Below are positions 35,481 through 48,900 of a stretch of 64,000 bases of DNA, in pieces. The stretch comes from Brienomyrus brachyistius. Lineage: Eukaryota > Chordata > Actinopteri > Osteoglossiformes > Mormyridae. The first letter of the stretch is position 1; each line of letters opens with the position of its first letter. Below the pieces are notes generated by a model that searched no databases, was not told the origin of the DNA, and saw nothing but the letters and a program-made list of their open reading frames with translations. The position numbers and the translations under genes are program-made. The stretch spans positions 4,329,501 to 4,393,500 of the forward strand of contig NC_064548.1 in assembly GCF_023856365.1 (NCBI RefSeq), in the 5' to 3' direction.

Positions 35481-38044
35481 CACATGTATGTGCTCGTGTT
35501 CGTTTTCTAGGAATTCTTATGCTATTGTTATGTTTGCTTAAATGTATATATGTAAATGTTTACATGCTAAAAAAAACATACATAGCTTTCATCTATTGGA
35601 TGGAGTAGTATTGTATTTAAAAACAGCAATTAGTTCATTATGGAATTCATAAAATGACCTTCAAGAGTATAACACAGCAATACTTTTCTGTAACCGTTCA
35701 AATTTTTTCAAATATGTATGGACGGCACAGTCATTTTACATAAGTGCTGAAACCTCACAGGCTCTAATCTAGCTCTGTCTCTCCTTCTGCTTTGTGCAAA
35801 CATTGCCTGTGTTCTCCGTGTTTGCTTGGAAGAAGACACTCCGGTTCCCTCGGTGACGAAACTCCCCTTAGTGCACATAAATGTGCATGCGAGCGTACTG
35901 CGTCGCTGTCCTTTCGGGATTATACTATACTGCTTGGGCTTCTCAGAAAATGCAGATTCCTGCATCCCTAGTTGAACAAAAAAGTCAGTGACAATGCAAA
36001 TAAAAATGATGTGCAAATATGTGCAATGAATAGCTCTCCCTCATGTACATGGAATGCAGTTTATTCCCATCTGTTCTTTTCTGGTCTGGAATCATCTCAT
36101 CATAGCTATTCCCCACAATGAAGAGAAGCACATACCTCCTTTGATGTTTGATGTATGTTCTGCCTTGAGCTACACCGATATATTGGTTGGAATATTAAGG
36201 TTCCACTCGTTATGAAGTACATCAAGGGAAAACCCACTGATAGTTCCTCTATAAACATTTCCGATGATAAAAGGAACCTCTCTCACTGGAGAAAGATTGG
36301 GGAAACTATGCTTCCTGCATTATAAATTACCACTTTCATCCCATGATTATGAGTAACTTTGGCTGAAGAGTTATTGGTGATCAAGTCAAACTTAAATATT
36401 GATTTGATTAATTTTTTTTGTGTGTGAACATTTTTAAGAAACATTTGTTAAGCATAAGGGAAAATGTTCTTTAAATTTCCTAAATATTTCTGACAGTTAA
36501 TATTATTTACTTGTTTTAAATTTATATTATAAGGTTATTTATATGTGGCTTCTTTTATATTTATGTTGCATCAATGTGCTTTTGGATGCCTCCGTCTGTC
36601 ATTTCACTGCAAACACTAGTTTTTCTAACAGGAAATTGGAATAGGAATCGGATATGAAGTTGATCTCCCACCTGTCGGTCTGACTGCTCTCAAGCCATGA
36701 CTCACCCACTCTTCCCAGCATAGGGTGGATTTCAGCTGGTTTAAAAGGACATCATTCTTGAAGCAGAAGCTTGTGATGGATCCATGTTTCCTCCTGTCTG
36801 TCCGGTATTGCCTTTTACTAGTGTATCTCTGTATAGACTGTTAGGTTTATGAGGATTTGGAATGGATATGTGCCCTGGCAGAGTGTTTTAAAATAGCCCT
36901 GGCAAGTTAAGTGTTGCATTTTCTCATGATGCAGAATTTTTCCTCTCAGTACAGATTGGTCTCGGTGCCTGGACCCCTTGTGTAAACACGTCTGTGTAAA
37001 TAGTTTTTTTCATGACAAAGGTCTGAGGAGCATATAGTTTCACAGTAGTCTGATAGGGTTATAAAACTCACCAGGAATCAGAAATGTTTGCTAATCATGG
37101 GAAGCGCTTTCTCATTCCTACTATCTGTGGATGAAAATGCTTTTTGTCGGCCTGCATAAAGACACTCCTGTAACCCCTTTGGGGAGTTAGCTTTATTCTT
37201 GGAGCATCTGGCACTCCTCCTTTGAAGAGTTGTACATGTATTTCAGTCTGGGATGGACACATAGGTTTATTACAACTGGAACTGGAGATAAGAGTTAAGC
37301 TGTTTCGTCTTCTAATAATAATAATAATAATAATAATGCCTTAAAATGTTTTTCAGCTTTCTCAGAATAACAGGTATTCCAGTAATACATAGTTCGACTA
37401 CCTCTGTTTACCTATATCATCTGCTGATGGACTTCTTCTGCATGAGGTATTGTCTGTTGATTGGAAAATCTTATGAGGTTCTTGCTTTGTTTGAAAGTTT
37501 TTTATAGCTTTTGCTCCCGAGTACTTACAAATACAACAGGGCATCCCTTTGAGTTTTATCCTAGCTGGCATTTTGCCTTGACTTTGTGACAATTGTCTGT
37601 TTGTAATATGCTATTTACCTCACTTGTATTTACTTTTCACTTTTTTAAAAACTTTTTTTTTACTTTAGTCAAAGGGTTTCCTGCTGCACATTTATAGTTT
37701 AACCTCAAATGTAAAAACCATCCAACATTATACGGGCTCAACCAGGTCTGCATAGGTGAGGAAGCAGCTGCTAACAGCTGGTCTGAGCTGGTCTGGATGT
37801 ATATAAAATTCACCCTGGGTGACATGTGGATTCTTGGGTTAAATAATGGATGGGTGGACCAGCTAAACCCACCTGTGTTCTTCTGTTTAAAAGTTAGGAA
37901 TTGGTGAGATTTGCTTGTAGGATTTTGCCCCACTTTTGTCACATGTTTGGTGCCGTGGTTTGGTTTTGGTTCAGTTTAGTCTCCCTGCTGTTCAGCTCTT
38001 GCAGTTGTGAATACTGTGACAGTGTAAGTAGGAAGAGAATTCAG
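35479..38044. other. intergenic, nothing firm
   Basis: Spacer between il1r2 and il1r1. I recognise only an AAT microsatellite at 37313-37336. No conserved exon, RNA gene or element end is visible. Confidence 0.4.
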
Positions 38045-38404
38045 TCTGTTCTGGCGGCTGTGTTGTGTTCTGTTCTGGTGGCTGTGTTGTATTCTGTTCT
38101 GGTGGCTGTGTTGTATTCTGTTCTGGTGGCTGTGTTGTGTTGTATTCTGGCGGCTGTGTTGTGTTCTGTTCTAGCGGCTGTGTTGTGTTGTGTTCTGGCG
38201 GCTGTGTTGTGTTCTGTTCTGGCGGCTGTGTTGAGTTGTGTTCTGGCGGCTGTGTTGTGTTCTGTTCTGGCGGCTGTGTTGTATTCTGTTCTGGTGGCTG
38301 TGTTGTATTCTGTTCTGGTGGCTGTGTTGTGTTCTGTTCTGGCGGCTGTGTTGTGTTCTGTTCTGGCGGCTGTGTTGTGTTCTGTTCTGGCGGCTGTGTT
38401 GTTT
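38045..38404. repeat. 24-bp minisatellite, about 15 copies
   Basis: The unit GGCGGCTGTGTTGTGTTCTG plus TTCT is repeated head to tail, with C/T and A/G variants (GGTGGC, GTATTC) arranged in clusters. Because 24 is divisible by 3 and the unit has no stop, several frames on both strands are open throughout; this does not indicate a protein. Confidence 0.95.
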
Positions 38405-38539
38405 TCTCCATCTGCTTGTGTTCCTTGCCTTTTACCGCTAGAGTTTTTGATATTCATTTTTCTTTGATTTGAACCTCCGTTCAAAATTCTCATTCAACCA
38501 CTTCAGTGATTCATTGCCATCCTACTGACTGTAATACAA

Positions 38540-38870
38540 GAGTAGCACATTGATCTAGTGGTCATCACTGTAGCCTGACCTGTCCAGGTTTGGGGGCTTC
38601 ATTCCTGTTCCTAGCTCTGCGTGCATGGGGGTTTGCATGCTCTCTCCATGGTGGTTTGCCTGCTCTCTCAATGGGGGTTTTCTTTATCCTGATATTGAAA
38701 AAGATGCAGGTTAGGTGCATTAATGTCTCTAAGTTGCCCTTAACGTGTCATTGTGCATCTGTGAGGGTGTGCTCTATAATGGACTGGAATTCTGTTCAGG
38801 ATTTCCCCAGGCTTGTTCTTCCTGGGATATGGTTCACTGTGGCCCTGGAATGGAAGAGGGATGGGTGAAA
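38540..38870 (+). repeat. degenerate SINE, plus orientation
   Basis: It starts with a head-like stretch (GATCTAGTGGTCATCACTGT), continues with GTTTGCATGCTCTCTCCATG and TCTCTAAGTTGCCC, and ends GGAATGGAAGAGGGATGG. These match the reverse complement of the SINE at 41867-42212 in order. An old copy. Confidence 0.6.
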
Positions 38871-39938
38871 GTAGTAATATTTGTAGTGTTTTGAAGGTGC
38901 AGCTGTTTTTAAATTGTTTTAAGGTTAATTAACTCTAATTTTCTCTGTTTTGATGCATACTGGATCTGAAAAAAAAATCAAGTAATTTTAAAAACACTCG
39001 CTCAAATGAGAAACCTATGTTTTACTCCAGGGAGATCTGTTCTTTATTAATCTCTTTATGGTACAGTGTGACAGTATTAGATGAGAATAGATCTGGAAGT
39101 ACCTTGTCCTGTGGGACAGTCCAATAAATTGCTGATTATTTTATGACTCAGAATTGCGTAATTAATGATTCTGGATGCTCTGTATGCGGCAGAGGCCGGC
39201 CAGTCAATCACAATTATTTTCAGACAACATAGGAAACGTTTAATCAGAGCTGGATAAATTGTTGCCAGAAATGGACAGATGATCGTTCTCAATTCGACCA
39301 CTGTTTACGGTGCTTTAATTCTAGTCTAGTAGCTGCTTTTTGTTGACAGTTTAACCATTTAACTATATAGTTACCGATCTGTTTCTCAACGTCCGGTGTA
39401 GGATTTGTTTTTCCTTGCACTGAAGTTTGCTGAACAGGAACTCTGACCCAAAGCTGTTTCCTAGTTTGCCATTGTATAATTTGTATCATGGCGTGACAAA
39501 GGCATCCACGTGACACAGGAACTGGAGAATGGAACCGGGAGCTTATTAGCAATCATGGAACAATAGAGACTGGACCAGTAGCTCAAACATCCAGAACTGA
39601 GGTTCTGGCTCTAAAAAACAAACCAGCAAAAGAAATACAACGGCTGAACATAACTTGTGGTCTCTCTCGTGCTTCTAATGCAAAAATAAAATGACTTTAT
39701 ATTCTTACACATTCTTATGATTCAACTTACAGTGACGCATGTCATTTGTAACAGCACTTTATTACTGTATTTACATTTATACATGCATACAGCTTCTGAA
39801 TATGTTACTGAATAGGGTCTTTGGGCACCATTCTGCCTGCTGTCGTACTAGCAGACTTTGTGTTTGTGTCACAGTGCCTTATCTTTGTTTACCCTGTCTT
39901 TTTCTCCAGCCCCAGGCTGGCAGTTTATCCAGTGTGAA

Positions 39939-39980
39939 ATGCGTGGGGTCCCTGGGACATGCACACAGCGATGGGCCTAA
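39939..39980 (+). promoter_or_regulatory. upstream ORF overlapping the il1r1 start codon
   Basis: An ATG at 39939 in the same exon opens a 13-codon frame (MRGVPGTCTQRWA) that ends with TAA at 39978-39980, seven bases past the main ATG at 39971. The two frames differ. If the exon is transcribed as modelled (from 39910), ribosomes starting at the first ATG would pass the il1r1 start. Its effect is inferred. Confidence 0.5.
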
Positions 39981-42900
39981 GCTTCCCAATGCTTTTGATG
40001 GCCGTATCCTGCCTCAGGAATGTCTGCATGGCCATAGATGGTCAGTACCCTCTCTCCTTAATGCTCCTGTCTGAGTGCTTTAGGCTTTAGCCTTGATGTG
40101 TGGTCAGTGGAAGGGTACAAAATACATAATCACAGCACTGTGCTATATAATGTCATGAAACATTTGTTTAATGTCAAGCCTATTCCGATTTTTCTTAAAT
40201 GTGAAATTTAGAAAAGATTTAGGAAGGATTTACTGCTGGCATATGAGTGGCAGAGAGTTCAGTTCCTTGTCAGATAAGGTCAGAAATTTCCAAGCGATTG
40301 TGAGATAACTACGAACTTCATGGATGAAGAGCCGTGAACCAAGGACATTTTCACATGACCCCCCAGAACTCTTCCGGAATAATTCTGTCGTCTTCTGAGC
40401 CCAGAGCTGTGTTTTGTCAGAGTAACAGTCGAACAGTTAAACTGTGTAGTATGGGAACATCATGGGGAATGTAGCAAGGACAGCTGCTATGGCTGCAGAG
40501 GATTTAGATCGGGACGCCATAAAAGTTCCTTTATGTGTAATGGCCAGGTGTCCCAATGCTTTTCTTCATATAGTGAAATCAACAGTCAATTAGCTGTCGT
40601 AAAATGAGAAGAAACAAAATGGGAAGAGTCTGACCTTATACAGTTGCTCCCTGCCAGACAATTCACATTTTCCCTAAAACATGGACTAAACTGGGGGTCC
40701 CTGAGGACCAGTGTGGGAAAGACTGGTCTAAGATACGTGAACTAAAAATTTGCTGAAGATGAGTGATTATTTTTGGGTACTTTGGATACTGGCAGTGGAG
40801 TACCAGTTAATGGCTTAGCAATAATAATGACAATGAAATGGGTAAAACTGGTGACACACCAATCAGACAACCAGAGATCAAAATATGGACTATCGAGAGG
40901 ACAGTGTAGGGAAACACTCCCTTGAGCATCTCAGTTGTAGAGCAACCAGGCCTTTCCATTCAAGACTTTGAATAAAGGTTTTGTGCTGTTCCTGTCCTCC
41001 ATATCTTTGGTGTCCTTCATCTGCCTCTCTCTTGCATAACTTAATATCCATGTGGGCTTTTGCAGAGGACTGTGTGGACCCTGGTGTTAAGGTGGAGTCA
41101 GTGTTCACCATTCCAGGGGAGGCTGCCATGCTCACCTGTCACATGGACAAGTATGTCACAGATTCCGACATCATCTCCTGGCATAAGAGTAACCCAGATG
41201 GGCAGCTGAGTGTGGACAACCGGTGGATCCAGGTTAAGAAAAATATAATTTGGATTCTGAGAAGCACGTTGCAGGACAGCGGCACCTACATGTGTATCCT
41301 GAGGTACGTCCCCTGGATGGAGATTACTGCTGAAGTGTAGATTGGGAGAAGTGTGACGTTTGGCTCAGAAGATGTTTTGATTTTCACACGGTTTAGGGTA
41401 AACTTCAGGCTGGAAATAAGATGTTTATTCCCTGGATTTATTCATACTGAACACCAGTAACCTAAAATCTTTTGATCATTTACATAATTGAATTCTTATT
41501 TTCTTTGTTGTTTTATATACTTCATGGTAGAACTGCTGATCAGTGCTTCAAACAAGCAACGGTGTTGTCGGTGAATGAAACTCGACCAGACTGCAGTCGA
41601 CCATACCGACCAACTCAACCACTAACCACAGTTGCCAATGGTCTGCTGTTTTGCCCATTGTATTCCTACATGACTCACCTGGCTACGTATTCCTTCAAGT
41701 GGTATAAGGTAAGGCTGCTCGATTACAGCAAAAATCATAATTATTTTTAATGATTTTTATAAGTATTATTTAAAGGTTTTAAATAATAAGATTATTTTGG
41801 TCAATATTGAGATCATGTTTATTTAACATGATTTCTCATTGGCTTTGGATTTATCATGCATTTATCCTTCCATCCATTTTCTTATCCTACTGGGTCGTGG
41901 GGGTTCGGAGCCTATCCCGGAAGCAATGGGCACGAGGCAGGGAACAACCCAGAATGGGGGGCCAGCCCATCGCAGGGCACACTCACACACCATTCACTCA
42001 CACATGCACACCTACGGGCAATTCTGCAACTCCAATTAGCCTCAGCATGTTTTTGGACTATGGGGGGGAAACCGGAGAACCCGGAGGAAACCCCACGACG
42101 ACATGGGGAGAACATGCAAACTCCGCACACATGTGACCCAGGCGGAGACTCGAACCTGGGTTCCAGAGGTGTGAGGCAACATTGCTAACCACTGCACCAC
42201 CATGCCGCCCCCTCATGCGTTTATTGAAGTTTCTAAATTTCTTTTTAACATAGGATTTCCTTGAACTGAAATATAATTCAACTGAGAGACAAATAAAATG
42301 GAGCTGAATGGGGTGCTCTGGGTTTATAACATCAGACAAAACGGGAGCATTATTGCAAAACAAAAAGCAATGTAATAATCTTTTTATCTTAATTTTTTTG
42401 TTTTGATGATCGTTGGAGGCCAAAATCATAATTAAAATAAAAATTTGATCAGTTGCGCAGCTCTGTTCTTGGCTATGCGCTTGGTTAGTTGATCCCTGCT
42501 GTGGCTCCATCTTCTGCTTGGTTTGGACTAAATGACCCATCATGTTCCAGAAATAATCGCAGAGTTTGCATTGTCAGCTTCTGTATTGTACACGGTGCAT
42601 TGAGCTTACAGTGCTGACCTCAACTTATGAAACTTGGGGAAAGAACCTAGTTCCTTGATCTTGTGCTTCTGAGACCAAATGCACCCGGTGTGTATGTATA
42701 GCTTTTTTACTATTCTGCCTGATGCTTGTGCTTTTATGTGGACTCTGACCAGTTTGGCAGGTCCTACCTATTACAAGATGTTTTAAAAAGATGTTTCCCC
42801 TATTCATATAATGTCACAGCAGTTAAATAACATCTTAATGTCTAATAAACATCAGCTAAATATTTTTAGTAAATGACTAAGCAGGCCTTAGCCATTCAGT

Positions 42901-45900
42901 GTGCAGTGGTGGCATCCCTTGTACTGTACCATGGCCTAAGCAGTGATTTAACCAACAAGAGTATCTCCTGTTTTGGGCAGGGCTGCGAACCCCTCCTGAA
43001 TGGGGACAAATATTCCAATGTGAACAATGACATGCTTGTGATAAAGAATGTGGCTCTCAGCGATGCCGGAAACTACACCTGCAGAATGGCATTTACCCTG
43101 GCTGGGTATGCAGGCTACATCTCCGAGACGATTTCGTGTGAGGTGAAAGGTGAGTCTCACCATGGCTTGTGACTCAAGGGTGTTGCTGGTGCCTCACTGG
43201 GGCACTGCTGTTATCTCACTGCGGCACCGCTGGGGCCTGGCTGGTGCTTCGCTGGGGCACTGCTGTAATCTCACTGAGGCACTGCTGGTGCCTGGCTGGT
43301 GTCTCGCTGAGGCACTGCTGTTATCTCACTGCAGCACCGCTGGGGCCTGGCTGGTGCCTCGCTGGGGCACTGCTGTTATCTCACTGCAGCACTACTGGTG
43401 CCTTGCTGGGGCACTGCTGTTATCTCACTGCGGCATTGCTGGTGCCTTGCTGGGGCACTGCTGTTATCTCACTGCGGCACCGCTGGTGCCTAGCTGGTGC
43501 CTCGCTGAGGAACTGGTGTTATCTCACTGAGGCACTGCTGGTGCCTGGCTAGTACCTTGCTGGGGCACTGCTATTATCTCACTACGGCACCACTGGTGCC
43601 TAGCTGGTACCTTGCTGGGGCACTGCTATTATCTCACTGCGGCACCACTGGGGCCTGGCTGGTACCTCGCTGGGGCACTGCTGTTATCTCACTGCAGCAC
43701 TGCTGGTGCCTTGCTGGGGCACTGCTGTTATCTCACTGCGGCACTGCTGGTGCCTTGCTGGGGCCTGCCTGCCCACTGTCTGTTATGCTCATTTTTTATG
43801 GTGATAGTGGGTAGGATGAGGAACCAGATTGGTTCCATTAATCTATTTTCACCAGGGTATTGTGTCATGCTATACCAAAGCAAAACTTGTGGTAGTGTAC
43901 ACTTCGACTCATAAGTTGCATTTTGTCCCTTTATTCAATCAAACCATCTAAGTTTACCTCTCGGTCTGCTGTATTGTTTTCTGTAGTTTTTTATGGCCAC
44001 TGAAGAATATTCCCATTAATATTTTATTTAAGCAGATTCATCCCTAAAAAAAGCAAAACATGCAATCGTTTGTAAAGAGCTGCTCATTCAATTTTTTTGC
44101 CCCCTGCTGGTAAGGAATGTAACTGCAAAGTCTTCTTTTAATCAGGGAGAAAAAAAAGTAGGTCAGTGCTTAAAATGTGGAATATTTTTATGGGATTTAA
44201 TACTGAATTCACAGTAAACAACAATTATTTTAAAAATATGTCCCGAATCCTCATTCTTTTTAACTAACTGTCATTAAGTTATGCTTTCATGTTGGATCTC
44301 TGCAGATCAATGGAACCTGCGGCCAATGGTTTCTGAACCGATTAATGATACAATCAAAGCAAATCCTGGTGGGTATTATGCCAGCAGCTTGAAAATAAGA
44401 AATTTTGCATTTCATTTTGCTCAGTGCTTATTGGAACGTGTCTGGTATTGTTTTATCTGGTTCTGACATAATCAAACGACTGACTCACATACAGTGCTCG
44501 TAGAAAGTCTTGCTATTACTGGTTTTGTAATGAAAATTGTTACTTCATTCATTTGTTCACGATATATATATTATGTATTCATTTATACAGATGTTCCTCT
44601 ACTTACGAATGAAATGTGTTCCAAATTGCTGATCGTATCTTGAAATGTTCATAAGTCGTCATTCAACATCATTTTAAGGGTATATGCAAGTAGAAAGAAC
44701 TAGGATGCTGGGAGTACGGACGCTACGCTGCTGCGCGGCGGGAGTGGCGGCCAAAAGTCATACAAGGCGGAACTGGTGCACAGAAAAAATAAATTGATGT
44801 TGCGGATAGGAAATGGGAGCCCAAGGAACACAATTTGGACTTACAGTCCTCTTCGTTCGTATGTCTGAAAGTTCATAAGTTGAACGTTTGTAAGTAGAGG
44901 AGCGTCTGTATACACCCAAACACAGCTCTGGAAAAAATGTAATTTTCTTTCATACTCCACCCTACTTCTTCTCTGCTCCTCTTTAATGAAGGGCTTCTTC
45001 CTTACTTTATGGGACTTCAGTCCTGCTACTAAGACTAGGATGTCATCCTCCAATTCATGAGAAAAGTTTATAAGTCGTCAGATAAGTTAATGGTCATCTC
45101 TGGCATTAGAGAGTCACTTCAGCCCTTTACCTGGCTGCTTGTTGGTCATTCCCAGTGTCTCCTGCTTCAGCTTGTTCTTGTGTACTGCTGTCTTATAATT
45201 TTTGAGCCTGGAAGTAACCTGCTGTCAGCGTAGCCTTCTGCCAGCAAAGCCAGGATTAAACCAAGATTGAAAAATGTCTATTTTTAAAAGTAACATTAGA
45301 AACGACCAATATTTTCAAGTAAAATGTTCAATTCAAGTAGTAATAAATTGAAACCGGAATTATAGTTCTAAAACAGCTGTTTGGAATTAAAAAGTTCATT
45401 AAGAAGCAGTTTCATCATTGGGTGCTTTTTAATTAACAGCTTTGCAGTAACATAAAACACCAAACATTTGTGTTTAGTATCCTTTGGGAGCCAAACAATA
45501 GCTAAATGGCAAGAATAGAACTTCAATGATTATGAAGCTTAATAAAAAGAAATTTTAAGTCTATGCAAAGATAACATGCAGATGTGTTAAACATTGCTTA
45601 TCAATGGACTTTTGTTATAAAAACCAATAAATCAGTAACATTTGTACTGAATTAAGCAAGCATGCCAAGACATTCTATGAGCACTGTACACTGTATATCG
45701 TACTAGGGAGATTATTTTAAAGATCTGATTAGTATTTTTCTGCTCTAAACATTGTTTTACTTTTTTGCTGTTTTCAGCATTAACAGCAGAGTAATGGAGT
45801 GATCTTATCGTTATCTTCAGTTCACTTAAGGATACATATCTTTATTGAAAATTAGTGACCAAAATTATACACAATGTTCTTGATGGAGTCTTTCTTCTCT

Positions 45901-48900
45901 GTGCGTCTGTCAGGCTTCTCTGTTGCAGTCATGTCAGAGATGTGAAACGACCATCTCAACTTTTTTTTTTGTAAAAAGTCATTTTCCTCTATAGTAGCAC
46001 GGGTTCCAAACACTGCAGTGATATTTATTTATTGGTGTTAAGATTTCACTAATAAATGTAAAACAAAGGAAGCATTAACACGTTACACTGTGTAGTTGTT
46101 TTGCAACACAAATGACAATTGTGACCCATGCTGGCAAAATGAGTCGGAATGTGCACAGGCTAATTATGAGCTTGAAATGTCAAAGAAAGTTAATTTTTGG
46201 TGAAATTGAGATTTTCCCAAAAATGAGTCCATTAAGTCATCATCTATCGATCCCAATAATCAAAATACCTTGAACCATCATAATCGGAATGTTTTGTATG
46301 GGCTTTGTCTTCAGAAATTAGTCCTTTATCTTTAATTTTCTTAGAAAATCCGTGTTTTTCTCCACTCACTCGCGGCATGACTGGGAATCCCCCCACCGAT
46401 TGTTTGGTATCACCGTGAAGTGAGGCTCGGCTACTTTCTAAGAATTTGCATAGAATTTCCAATGACGTCACTCTGTACCAATAGAACTCGATTTTATAAA
46501 GCCCTGTTGATGTAAACAACTTCTAATGGATGTAACTCATTTTTTGTCTGATTCCAACAAACCATACATCATTTTGAAGGTTTTAAAAAGGAGAATCTAA
46601 TAATAATAATAATAACTCCGTTTTGGAAATTTCCTCATTCCGACTCATTTTGCCAGCACGGGTCACAAATGATTTCACATGTTCCTTGGTGTAAACACCA
46701 ACTGATCTACTCAAATTTTATTATGTGTACTTTACATTCATAAAGTTTCAAAAGCTTTAAAAAAATTTATTTCAGCTCAGACCTTTTTTCTATACTTATT
46801 ATAGAAAAGCAACAAGGGGCTGTGTTGAAAGCAACAAGGGGCTGTGTTGAAAGCAACAAGGGGCTGTGAAACCAAGGAGTTCCTGTGTTCCTCTGCACAT
46901 GGCAAATAATATATGTTCAGTTAGCGAACCTTGTGTGTAACACTGACAACATGAAGGGAAGCCTTGATGCATGTGCAGGCACTGTCTTGCAGGCACCTCT
47001 TTCAGTAAGACATGCCGGGTGTTTGTGCCTGGACACGGCGATCACATGGTGGATGTAGTCTGGGCTTTAGATCACTTGATCTCTTTGAACCTTTCAGACC
47101 GTGTCAACCAGATTCCCCTGGGGTGAGTTGATGTGCCGCTTCAAATTCACACGACTTTTAGCTTTAATTAACAAAGTTAATAAGCCTGTATTGTGGCCAG
47201 TTGGTTTCTGGGTTGTAGTGCAGGTGGTTCTTGGGGACCCTGCACTGCAGAGATTCGGCAGTGCTTCAAGGCTGCAGGTGTTTGCTAATAGTACTGCCTT
47301 TGAGCCATTTCTGTATGATTCGAAGGAGCAAACACACAACATTTACATGCTAGGGCAGCGAGCAGGTCATTCTACTAATAATCACCTCTCACATTTGTGA
47401 CGCTTGGGGGGCAGAAGATCCCCCTGAATGTAACAATTCATGAATAAAACTTACGTCCCCTATAAAATGCAAAATGATTGAAAAATGTAAAAGTTACTGT
47501 GAGAAACATAGGACTCCACGCTCACAGGGACAGCTGACATGGGCGGCAGACGGCCAAGACAAAAATGCCTGGCGCCATGATGTGTAGATCCCACAAGTTT
47601 TTTATAATACTAAAGATATAGTGTGCACATACACTAACAAATATTAAATAACACTGTGTCACGATACGCTCGCGATCGCTGGGTGAGCATGCAGGTAGGC
47701 GAGCGAGCAGGAACAGGCAAGCAGGCAAAGTACGGGAAACTGGGTTTAATAGCAGGACGCAGGACAGGAAACATCAGAGACTGACTAACATCAATGACAG
47801 ACAAGGGAAACAGGTAAGACCAGGACTTAAATAAGACAGGACTAATCAAAGCAAGTGGACAAAGCTGGAGACGATCAGGGAAGCACACGTGGGTAATCAG
47901 GGGGCGTGGCACACACGAGGAGCGGACGAGCCGGGTCATGACAGAATCCCCCCCCCAAAGGCGCGCTACACCGGGTGCGCCAGGGAGGAGGCGACGAACG
48001 GGACACAGGAACCGGGACCTAGAAAATAAGAACAAAACCCATCAACGAGGGACAGGGAACAGGACGGACAGACAGAACTGGCACAGGGAAAGGAACCAGG
48101 ACAAGACGTGACACAAGACAGGAAAAGCGGAGAGACAGACCAGGAAGGGAGAAACAGGAGGGACAGGCGGGACACTAGGAGCGGGAGTGCAAGGAGGGAA
48201 CATCGGGAAACAAGGAGCATGAAAGGGCGGAACAGACGGGCGAGGAACAAAAGCAAGCGGGGCGAGGACAGGAGGGACAAAGGCAGGGACACAGGGCGAG
48301 AAGGAGGGGGAGTAAAGGGGCGTCCGAGGGAGCCCCAGTGGGAGACGGGTGGCAGCCGGAGGGGCTGCAGGCGGCCGCAGGCAAAGGGAGCGCCTGCTCG
48401 GAAGCCGGATCCGCAGGCTGAGGGGGCGCCTGCCCGGGAGCTGCAGGCTGCTGCAGAGGGGGCGCCTGCCCGGGAGCCGCTGGCACCGTAGGCTGAGGAG
48501 TCTGCGCAGGTGGCGGTGGCGGCTGCGTAGCTAGCGGCGGCTGCCCGGGTGCTGGAGCCGCCGGCAGCGGGACCGGTAGGTCCCGTGTGGGGAAGACCGA
48601 CGTGGCCCCTTTAAGTGTCCGGGGCACGCGCGGGATTGCATCCTGTACCGCGCTGGCCCCCTTATTGGCCAGCCGCTCAGGCCGGAAGCAATACCGTTCC
48701 AAGGACGGTGGTAGCTCGGCAGCGGCTGGGTGCTCTCCCCTTGCGGGGAAAGCTGCCTGCGTGGGCAGCTTGGCAGCGATGGGGGTGACGTTCGGGAAAG
48801 CCGGGGAGTCTTCCAGCTCACCCGCTGGGAGGAAAGCAGGGATGAGCGTGCATGCTCCCAAGATGAGCGTCTGGACGCTCGCCGGCTTCTTTCTCCTCTT

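Noticed and set aside
37992..38493. Gln/Pro/Thr-rich and Cys-rich ORFs up to 188 codons
   Set aside because: They arise from a 24-bp minisatellite whose length keeps the frame open; no signal, domain or splice context supports a gene.
39739..39900. ORF running into the il1r1 leader exon from upstream
   Set aside because: The TCCAG acceptor at 39909 and the signal peptide starting at 39971 explain the region better; the upstream peptide has no homology.
43179..43765. Possible CRISPR-like array
   Set aside because: The units are directly joined without unique spacers, in a vertebrate intron; it is a minisatellite.
43150..43914. Leu/Trp/Cys-rich ORFs of 85-127 codons
   Set aside because: They arise from the 44/55-bp intronic minisatellite of il1r1.
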